In this document: one piece after another, positions 39,460 to 53,151 of the stretch
Layout: each line of letters starts with the position of its first letter
Numbering within the stretch: position 1 is the stretch's first letter
Source of the DNA: Prorocentrum cordatum
Taxonomy: Eukaryota; Sar; Dinophyceae; Prorocentrales; Prorocentraceae
Reading direction: 5' to 3'
NCBI GenBank assembly: GCA_963575745.1
Contig: CAUYUJ010015501.1
Span: forward strand, 85,001-138,151
Length of the DNA: 53,151 nt
Notes under the pieces: generated by a model
Seen by the model: the letters and a program-made list of their open reading frames with translations, nothing else
Told to the model about the DNA's origin: nothing
Database searches by the model: none
Position numbers and translations under genes: made by a program

Positions 39460-40262
39460 CGTGTCCAGGCCACCCAGGGACGGATATCTAACATGTGGTC
39501 GTCCTGGGTGGCCTGGGTAATAAAACAGTGGTTCCAGCTCGGGACCACCATGTTAGAACCCCCCTGGGTTGCCTGGACACATCAAAACATATGGTTCCAG
39601 CTCGGGGCCACCATTCTAGATACCGCCCCTGGGTGGCCTAGACACGTAAGAACACGTGGTTCCAGTTCGGGGCCACCAAATTAGACAACCCCCCTTGATG
39701 GCCTGGACACACAAGAACACGCGTGATTCAACTTCGATACCACCATGTTAGATACCCCTCTGGGTGGCCTGGACATGTGAAAACATGGGGTTCCAGCTCG
39801 AGGCCACCATGTTAGATACCTCTCTGGGTGGCCTGGACACATGAAAAACACGTGGTTCCAGCGAGGGGCAAGAGGCAACCATCTTAGATACCCCCGCCCC
39901 CAGGGCGGCCTGGACACGTACACAGACGTGGTGTCAGCTCGGAACACCATGTTAGATATCCGCTCTGGGTGACCTGGACACGTGGAAACACATGGTCCCA
40001 TCTCGGGACGTACATGTTAGATACTCCTCTAGGCGGCCTGGACACGTAAGAACACGTGGTTCAAGCTCTGGGTCACCATGTTTGCCTGGACATGTGAAAA
40101 CACGTGGTTCCAGTTCGGGACAACCATCTCACATACCCCACTGGGCGGCCTGGACACGTAGAAAATTGTTGGCTCTAGCGCGGGACCACCATGTTAGATA
40201 TCCCCCTGGGTGGCCTGGACAGGTGAATACACGTGGTTCCATCTAGGGACAACCATGTTAGC
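39460..40262. repeat. tandem minisatellite, about 64-bp unit, about 12 copies
   Basis: Each unit carries 'gggtggcctggacacgt', 'aacacgtggttccagctc' and 'accaccatgttagatac'. The first copy (39460-39495) is in the opposite orientation ('tgtccaggccacccaggg..atatctaacatg'), producing a head-to-head start. Units vary by several substitutions, so the array is old. Confidence 0.9.
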
Positions 40263-40635
40263 ACGAGAAAACAAGTGCTTCGCCTGAGGCATCCTCTGAA
40301 CTTTGGCCCCCAGGAGAGGAGCGATACATGAGACAAAAGAAACGTTTCGCTCGAGGGAGTCTCAACGAGTTCTGCAAAACAAGCGGTTCTCGAGACGTGC
40401 GGAACAAACGAAAACGCGTAGTTGCTCCTGCGTTGTATCAAGCAGTTTGTTTTACCCCCCCCCCCCCAAAAAAAAAGAGAGAGAAAACGACCGACGTTTT
40501 TGGGCAGTTGACAGCCTCTGGGTCCTGGGCAATGGATCGAGACCTCCGGGGGTCCACGTCGTGAGACATCACGACGCGCTGGAGTTCTGGGGCGGGGGCG
40601 GCAGCAGCGGCAGGTGGTGGGAGACCGTGATGTTA

Positions 40636-40812
40636 CAGTCGGGGCGTTGACCTAAGGAACCCTAAATAAGGAACGAGGCCCCTTTTTTCCCATAAGTTAA
40701 ACTTCGATTTCCGATCGAAAGCATAAGGAACACATGAGGCGAGCTGTGAAACACTTAAGGAACGCGGAGCCCCTCCCCAACGAAAAGGGTTCCTTCTTCA
40801 GGGCCCCGACTG
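40636..40812. mobile_element. family L element L2
   Basis: 177 bp, the same length as L1, between TA dinucleotides (40634-40635 and 40813-40814). Ends CAGTCGGGGCGTTGACC and GGGCCCCGACTG. The central 40 bases differ from L1 while the outer 70 on each side are nearly identical. Confidence 0.85.
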
Positions 40813-41112
40813 TAGTGGAAGTCCATGGCAATGACGGCGGCAATGGCCACCATGGTCATCGCATGAGAACGACGGAGGCGATTGCCACGAAAATCACGGC
40901 AAGAATGATAGATGCGGTGCACAAAAAAAACGACATGATGACCCGAAGCACTCCCGTGAGTGCGTCACTCTGCGGGAGTGTATTCCAGATGTGCCAGACC
41001 TCTTGCACGCTTCCTGGCTTGATCAGTCGGTTCAGACACGCCTCCGCCTGGTTGCACTGGTCCGCCACCGTGCCGCAAGGCACTGAGTACTTCCCTCGGG
41101 CCCCTTCGATCA

Positions 41113-41458
41113 CAGTAGGGGCCCGACCACAAGAGACCTCCCACGAGAAACCCAACCCTGAACCCCAGGGCGTCCGTTGATTTCTGGCGTGGGAACGCCA
41201 CGCTTTCCATGGCAAAGCCGTCGAGGCCCCCAAAAAAACCCAGGGCACCCTGGAGGCAGGCAGGGTGTTTCTGAAGGGGCCCTGGGACACACAAATAAAT
41301 ACACACAAATAAAAAGACTCCCCATATTTCCGTAGACTTTCTGGGTTTTGGTCTTCCCCTCCACTTCCCATGTTTACGCATATTTTCTGGGGGATCGACG
41401 ATTATTTGTGTCTGTGTGTTTTTTTCCCTCCTGAGTTTCTTGGCATGGGCCTCCACTG
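41113..41458. mobile_element. family G element G2, interrupted by F3
   Basis: Ends CAGTAGGGGCCCGACCACA and TGGCATGGGCCTCCACTG. F3 is inserted at GTTTC. Without F3 the element aligns to G1 along its length ('cacgagaaacc', 'ttgatttctggcgtggga', 'caccctggaggca'). The outer TA is not preserved (ca on the left, tg on the right). Confidence 0.85.
41272..41434. mobile_element. family F element F3 nested in G2
   Basis: 163 bp, duplication GTTTC (41267-41271 and 41435-41439). Ends tgaaggggccctgggacaca and ttccctcctga. G1 provides the unoccupied site 'gggtgtttcttggcatgg' (15991-16008), proving insertion with a 5-bp duplication. Confidence 0.95.
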
Positions 41459-41544
41459 TGCTCTGCAGAGAGACCCGCGAGGACGCTCCGAGGGCCGGCG
41501 CCCCGCGCTGTGGGCGCCTCCTGGGCTGGTGGCGGAAGGATTCG

Positions 41545-41690
41545 CTCGGGCGTGCCCCCCTACAGGAGGATGTTGGGCGGAAAAGTTCAAATCATATCAA
41601 AACAAGAAAACTCCAGAATGCCCAAAAACAGACCCCAAAAAGTCGTCCCCCGACTAATTTCCCCATATCCTGAGACGGGGTTCTTGTGAT
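41545..41690. mobile_element. family A element A6 (right end decayed)
   Basis: Left end ctcgggcgtgcccccctaca, then 'aggatgttgggcgg' and 'aaaagtcgtcccccgacta'. The right terminal repeat is not recognisable. Confidence 0.55.
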
Positions 41691-41754
41691 TTCTTGGACG
41701 CCGCCGACTTCTCCTCCTTCTTCTTGATCTCATTCTCCTCCCCCCTCCTCCTCG

Positions 41755-41890
41755 TACCCAGACTTGCTCATACACAGACTGACTCACACTCAGACTTACT
41801 CATACCCAGACTTACTCACACACAAAATTACCCATACTCAGACCTACTCATACTCAGACCTACTCCTACTCAGACTTACTCATGCTGAGA
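41755..41890. repeat. short tandem repeat of ACTCATACCCAGACTT words
   Basis: Units of about 15-16 bases ('cagacttactcatac') repeat eight or nine times. Confidence 0.8.
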
Positions 41891-41899
41891 CTCACGCAC

Positions 41900-42462
41900 G
41901 CCCCGTTCGCGGCCGTTTTGTGGGGATGCCTCAAGCGGTTTGCCTGTATTCTGTCCCTACCTCCTTCGATTTCGGAGCAGATTTGGAAGATGTCTCGAGC
42001 GAGGCGCTCATTTTCACGTCCCTCAGGGGAGCCGACCGAGGGTGTTGCACGGTACCGTTCGCGCGGGGCCCGTTCTGTGGGGATGCCTCAAGCGGTTTGC
42101 TTGTTTTCTGTCCCAACATCCTTGGCTACCAGAGCAGATTGTGAGGATGTCTCAGGCGGGGCGCTGGCTTCAGCTCCCCCTGAGGGGAGCTGCCAGGGGT
42201 AATCTCACGGTCCCGTTCGCGGCCGTTTTGTGGGGATGTCTCAAGCGGTTTGCTTGTTTTCTGTCCCAGCATCCTTCGCTTTCGGGGCAGATGTGGAGGA
42301 TGTCTCGAGCGAGGGTCATGGGGGAGCCGCCCGAAGGGGGTTTGCACGGTTCCCGTTCGCGGCCGTTTTGAGGGGATGTCTGAGCGGTTTGCCTTGTTTT
42401 CTGTCCCAACATCCTTCGATTTCGGAGCAGCTTTGGAGGATGGCTCGAGGCGAGGCAGTCAG
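41900..42462. repeat. tandem repeat, about 150-bp unit, 4 copies
   Basis: Units begin near 41901, 42054, 42212 and 42353 with 'ccgttcgcggccgttttg' and carry 'ggggatgcctcaagcggttt' and 'cagatttggaagatgtctcg'. Unit lengths differ (about 141-157), so no frame is kept and I do not call a protein. Confidence 0.85.
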
Positions 42463-42477
42463 TTTCATCCCCCACCC

Positions 42478-42640
42478 TCTCCTCCTCCTCCTCCTCCTCC
42501 TTCCTCCTCACTCCTCCTCTCCTACCTCCCTCCTCCTCTCCTCCATCCTACACTCCTTTATCCTACTCCTCTCCTCCTCGTCCTTTACTCCTCCTCCTCC
42601 TCCTCCTCCTCCTCCTCCTCCTCCTCCTCCTCCTCCTCTC
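42478..42640. repeat. (CTC)n array
   Basis: CTC-rich from 42478, pure from about 42590. It ends at ctcctctcag, a good acceptor on the plus strand, followed by a G/C-ending frame (contains VFLLGRSLLDLLSMRHFSN) to about 42775. This is the only plus-strand exon candidate in the window and is weak. Confidence 0.75.
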
Positions 42641-42811
42641 AGATCTCCAAGATCCCCGCACGGGGCTCCAAAGACGGGGGCCGCTGGGTGCTCCAGGGTA
42701 TTCCTGCTCGGCCGGAGCCTCCTGGACCTCCTCTCTATGCGCCACTTCTCGAACCGGATCGATCTCTGTGAAGGTCCCGGGGCCCCAGGGAGCAGAAAGC
42801 TGGGGTCTATA

Positions 42812-43080
42812 TAGAGGCCTCCTTGATGGGGTCGGAGTAGATGGGGTCGGAGGATCGCGTCGCATCGCCGATACATCGGCGATGCATCGGCGATGCATCG
42901 GTGATGTCCCGGCGATGCATCGGTGATGCCCTGGCGATGCATCGTCGACGTCGGCGATGCATCGGCGACGTCGACGTCAAGCAAATCGGGCCCCACATCG
43001 AGCCGCATCGGCGATGCATCGGCGTTGCGGCGCGATCCTCCGACCCCAACTACTCCGACCCCATCTGGGAGGCCTGGAGT
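42812..43080. mobile_element. family H element H2
   Basis: Left arm gaggcctccttgatggggtc, right arm gaccccatctgggaggcct, with 'gcatcggcgatgcatcgg' palindromic words between and the core 'caaatcgggccccacatcga'. It holds the empty TA site (gtcggagtagatgggg) that G1 occupies in H1. Confidence 0.85.
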
Positions 43081-43975
43081 CCAGGGCCCCAGTCGTGATT
43101 GTTTACCATGCTCCAACCTTTCCGCGCCGTCGGATCTCAGGGGAAGGCGATGCTGAGGGTTGCGGAGGAGATGGCGGTGTCGAACACAACGACGGTGGTG
43201 GCTTCAGGGCCACTGCCATGTCGCCCATGGGCGCCATAGGGACGCGGCGCCATCCATGCAAAAGCACCCGCCGCGGCGTCAGTCTGTACATGCCGGATCG
43301 GGCCGCCATACCTCGGCAGAAGCATCAGCTGCGATTCCAGAGGAGGAAAGTAAAGACCTTACGACAAAGTGGTGCGCAGAAGGTGGGTGGGAGGAGTCAT
43401 GAGATGCGCAAGAACGCAAATGAGAAAGGCCGAAGATCCCGAAGCTGGAGACGCTCGACCGCCGCTGGCCTCCGAAGCACAACAGCGTGCCGCATGGGAG
43501 GTGAGGCTGCAAGCTGCACTACAGCTGGCGCTACACGCAGCATCGGGCTGGACCGCAGGCGCTCCTCTTGCGCGCCAGAACGATGGGCGCCGTCCGCTGC
43601 TTGGCGAGGATGCCGCAGGCGCCATCCCGCAAGTCCACGGTACCGTGTCGCACCCTGCTGCACACGTCTCTCGCGACGCTGGTGAAGGCCTCGGTAACCC
43701 CATGGCCTGTCTTCGCGGATGCCTCGAGAAGCAGAAGAGGAGTAGGAGGAGGAGGAGGAAGAGGACGGAAAGGAGAATGCCTCAGAGAAGCGGAGGACGA
43801 GGAAGGAGAAAGAGGAAGAGAAGACGACTAGGGAGGAAAGAGGAGAGAACGGAACGGGACGATTGCAATCCATTGCAATATGTCCTCAGAGACGGCTGCA
43901 AGCGGGAGCGAAGGGGTGGGAGGGAGGGAGGAAGAGGAAGTGGATGGGGAAGGCAGGAGGAGGAGGAAGACAACA
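43081..43975. other. no gene recognised
   Basis: Both strands have open frames of 100-240 codons (for example plus 42957-43685) with ordinary amino-acid mixture but no motif or family. 43740-43860 is GA-rich. I cannot decide between a gene and chance. Confidence 0.3.
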
Positions 43976-44330
43976 TGATCGACCCACGAACCCCGAAAAG
44001 GATTGAGAACTGCGAGGCATGGAACCGTTTCTAAGGACCTCAATTGCATATGCAAGTGGGCGATACCAGGGGGGCATGCCAAGGGGACGCGCCGCGGAAC
44101 GTCCCAAGGGACGCGCCACCAAACGTACCAGGACACGTGCCGTGGGGACGCACCGCGGGACATGCCAAGGGGACGCGCTACGGAACGTGCCAATGGACGT
44201 GCCAAGGGACGCGCCGCGCGACGTGCCAGGGGAAGTCGCCACGGAACGTGCGAGGGAACGTGCCAGGTGATGCCAGGGAACGCGTCAAGGAACGTGCCAC
44301 GGGACGTGGCATGGGACCGCGCTCCCAGGC
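43976..44330. repeat. GGGACGTGCCA-type minisatellite (copy 2) with shared flank
   Basis: Begins with 'catgatcgacccacgaaccc' as at 38972, then imperfect units 'ggacgcgccgcggaacgt' and 'gccaaggggacg' to about 44310. Confidence 0.75.
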
Positions 44331-44439
44331 AAACCCATTTTTCTGTTCCAAAATCGCGATGTGCCTCCCCGCCGCCCTCCCCCCCAGACACCGCGGAATC
44401 AGGAAGGGGCAACGCACGGCGGACCCATGAACGAAGCCA

Positions 44440-44885
44440 CTATGACGGGACTGCACTCCCAAGGCCACGATCTCTCGTAAATTACTCTGCGTCCGCTCTC
44501 CCTGGGCTACGATTACTCGTGGACTACACTGCGTCCGCGCTCCCAAGACAACGGTCCATCTTAAATCACGCGGCGTCCGCGCTCCTGGGGCCGCGATCCC
44601 TTGCAAATTAAACAAGAGTCACGCTCTCAAGGCCAAGTTACGTGAGAGGTACGCTGGATTCGCAGGGCCACGATCCTTCGGAAATTACTCAGGAGTCACG
44701 CTCCAGGGCCACGGCCACTCGTAACTTACACGGGGTTCGCGCTCCGAGGGCCACGATCCCTCGCAAATTACGGTGGGCTCGCGCTCTCAGGGCCACGGTC
44801 CCTTTACAAAGTACGACGCTTGCCCGCGTTCCCAGAGCCACGTTCACCAGTATATTACTTTGCGTCCGCGCTCCCAAAACCACCT
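44440..44885. repeat. tandem repeat, about 55-65-bp unit
   Basis: About eight degenerate units carry 'gcgctcccagggccacgatcc' split by 'ctcgtaaattac' and 'gcgtccgcgct'. No frame is maintained. Confidence 0.75.
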
Positions 44886-45346
44886 GGGCATCCTGGGGCG
44901 CCCAGGCCGCTCAAGCTCTGCCAAACAGGCGTTTCGCTGGAGGCGTCCTCAGAGACTCGGCGCGCAGGGTCCGCCATCGTTGAGCGGACACACAAAAATC
45001 AGACGTTGTTGATGTTCTGATAAATCCCAAAACCTCCTGACCTCATGATTTACATTGCCGTGGCAAAAGTATTATGCGGTCTTCATTCAACATGACTCAA
45101 GACTGGCGGAGTAAACGGAGTGGAGGGAATAGAAATTACTCCGCGTGGACATGCATCCCGTTCCGTTTTTCATGTAGGAGTGGGCGGGGTAATGTCCGAT
45201 CCTGTTTTGAGATAACAATGTTATTACTTAGAGGTAGACGAATTACTCCGCGGGATCGCGGAGGACGCATGTCAACGTTAGGAGCCTTCAGAGGGATAAG
45301 AGATTCCAGCATATCATCAAGCCGCATAATATTTTGTCACGGCGGT

Positions 45347-46330
45347 GTGTAGGTTTGCCGTTGTCTCCATCGACGGATCCACCTCGAACGCGGCGCTGCA
45401 ACGGCAGCGCAACTCGCGCAGGGACATCATCCGACTATGCTCCGCGCGGCAGTCTCAGTCCAGCAAGTCCTCGAAACGGTGCACGACGACGACGACGAAC
45501 GCCACCGCTTCACCCCTGTCGGCGCGAACATGCATCGCCTAGCCTGAGGTGGATGCAGCTGAAGAAAAGCGAAGTGCAACGCATTTGTCCCCATGTAGTG
45601 TTGCCGTTGTCTCCATCGACTGGACTCCCTCGAACGCGGCGCTGCAACGGCAGCGCAGCTCGCGCAGGGACATCATCCGACTATGCTCCGCGTGGCAGTC
45701 TCAGCCCAGCAAATCCTCGAAACGGCGCACGACGACGACGACGAATGCCATCGCTTCATCCCTGTCGGCGCCAGCATACATCGTCTAGCCTGAGGTGGAT
45801 GCAGCCGAGGAAAAGCGAAGTGTAACGCATTTGTCCTCATATGGTTGCCGTTGTCCCCATCGACGGATCTTCCTCGAACGCGGCGCTGCAACGGCAGCGC
45901 AGCTCGCGCAGGGACACCATCCAACTATGCTCCGCGCGGCAGTCTCAGTCCAGCAAATCCTCGAAACAGTGCACGACGACGACGACGAACGCCACCGCTT
46001 CACCCCTGTCGGCGCGAGCATACATCGTCTAGCGTGAGGTGGATGCAGCCGAGGAAAAGCGAAGTGCAACGCATTTGTCCCCGTGTAGTGTTGCCGTTGT
46101 CTCCATCGACTGGTCTCCCTCGAACGCGGCGCTGCAACGGCAGCGCAGCTCGCGCAGGGACATCATCCGACTATGCCCCGCGTGGCAGTCTCAGTCCAGC
46201 AAATCCTAGAAACGGTGCACGACGACGACGACGACGAACGCCATCGCGTCATCCCTGTCGGCGCGAGCATACATCGTCTAGCCTGAGGTGGGTGCAGCCG
46301 AGGAAAAGCGAAGTGCAACTCATTTTTCCC
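45347..46330. repeat. tandem repeat of four 244-248-bp units
   Basis: Units start near 45350, 45598, 45842 and 46088 ('ttgccgttgtctccatcgac'). Each has 'cgaacgcggcgctgcaacgg', an ACG run, and ends 'gcagccgaggaaaagcgaag'. Because the unit is close to 82 codons, frames stay open over two units at a time on both strands. No start context or known domain is present. Confidence 0.9.
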
Positions 46331-46423
46331 CATATCATGAGTTCTGCGCGAAACGCTCCGCACCCAATTTCTTACAAGGGAAAACCTGTGCCTGCGGACC
46401 CCGCTATTTGCAAGATGTGGGGC

Positions 46424-46535
46424 ACATGTTCCTGGAGCGGGCACACGCGAAACACATTTACCCCCCCACAAATAACTCCGCCGTCGCACATGTTCCTCGA
46501 GCGGGCACGCGCGAAACGCATTTTTGTCAAAACAA
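46424..46535. repeat. two direct copies of CACATGTTCCT(C/G)GAGCGGGCAC
   Basis: Copies at about 46423 and 46487, each followed by acgcgaaacrcattt. Related to the GCGCGC/CGAAAC repeat of 24.6-25.3 kb by composition. Confidence 0.6.
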
Positions 46536-52597
<6,062 letters not shown>

Positions 52598-52947
52598 GGG
52601 CGGACGATAATGTTACGACGGCGTGTGCAAATTCTATGCTCTGAAGGACTATCGAGCCAAACTGACCTCGTGATGGCCATGACGACGCCTGTCAACTGGC
52701 ACTGCCAGAACATCGCATGATCCTTGTCCGCGAGGTTTACTGAAACGCATTACTGAAAGCAAGAAAGCGACTCTGGAGGAATGGAGAACGGAGAGAGAGG
52801 GAAGGATGCTGCGCTCCTCCCCATCCTCATCGTCCTCCTCCTGCTCGATATTCGATGCCTCCTACGCCTCCTCCACCTCCTCCTCCTCCTTCCCGTCCTC
52901 GCTGTTCTCCCCGATAGTAACAATCAGAATCAAAATCAGCATCGTCG

Positions 52948-52987
<40 letters not shown>

Positions 52988-53151
52988 AAGCAGCAGCAGC
53001 AGCACCATCATCATCATGAACATCATCATCAGTAGCAGCAGCATCAGCAGCAACAGCGTCGTCAGCATCAGCATCATCAGCATCATCATCACCATCATCA
53101 TAGTCATCCTCATCAGAATCATCATCAACATCATCAGCATCATCAGCATCA
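52598..53151. other. Rab 5' flank with a second CAT array at the window edge
   Basis: 52600-52790 upstream of the ATG shows no obvious promoter motif and no spliced-leader relic; an AG acceptor for trans-splicing could be any of several. From about 52930 a (CAT/CAG)n array runs off the window end. Confidence 0.6.

Noticed and set aside
39460-40262. 64-bp tandem units as a CRISPR array
   Set aside because: Whole units repeat with diffuse divergence; there is no constant repeat with unique spacers, and no cas gene.
42840-43040. Spaced GCATCGGCGATG palindromes as a CRISPR array
   Set aside because: Spacers are not unique or regular, the unit belongs to TIR family H with three copies, and the genome is eukaryotic.

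Overview
The window looks like nuclear DNA of a dinoflagellate-type alga: GC-rich, gene-poor, crowded with trinucleotide arrays (CTC/GAG, ATC/GAT, ACG), with genes cut into small exons by introns that often carry GA-AG or GC-AG boundaries, and with every recognisable gene on the minus strand. A decayed Ty1/copia-type retroelement of the kind common in dinoflagellates fits this. The organism is inferred from style, not from a marker gene. No spliced-leader relic, rRNA or tRNA was recognised. One assembly gap (100 N) lies inside a CTC array at 38052-38151.

Layout. 0.8-1.1 and 3.2-3.5 kb: two orphan C-terminal exons. 6.2-9.4 kb: a multi-exon helical protein of unknown function. 14.3-15.8 kb: a dynamin-like GTPase. 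19.2-20.3 kb: a DUF900-type alpha/beta hydrolase with an uncharacterised exon at 21.0-21.5 kb. 22.1-22.5 kb: MORN-repeat exons. 23.4-23.7 kb: a small membrane-protein exon. 26.9-36.6 kb: a decayed copia element. 37.3-38.0 kb: a two-TM protein C-terminus. 38.5-46.4 kb: mostly tandem arrays and short transposons. 46.8-52.6 kb: a Rab GTPase whose first intron is about 4.8 kb, most of it one ATC/CAC/CGT-type array. The genes do not form an evident pathway, although Rab and dynamin-like proteins are both membrane-traffic GTPases.

The main discovery is a dense population of short (90-520 bp) elements with terminal inverted repeats, at least ten families (called A-L here), many with target-site duplications. 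Several sit exactly inside coding sequence and behave as introners, that is transposons that became introns: deleting the element plus one duplicated target copy restores the reading frame in the helical protein gene, the dynamin-like gene, the DUF900 hydrolase, the MORN gene and the two-TM gene. Families B and F use GA-AG boundaries made from the duplicated target. Family E restores frame at four loci, but at three of them offers no GT/GC/GA-AG pair at matching offsets. Families C, G and L carry TA duplications and CAGT- or CTCC-type ends like Tc1/mariner MITEs. The window holds its own controls: an empty site for an F insertion, an empty site for a G insertion, and a B element with C nested in it and A4 beside C.

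Exon boundaries were read by eye; transcripts would be needed to settle them. Family letters are local names.
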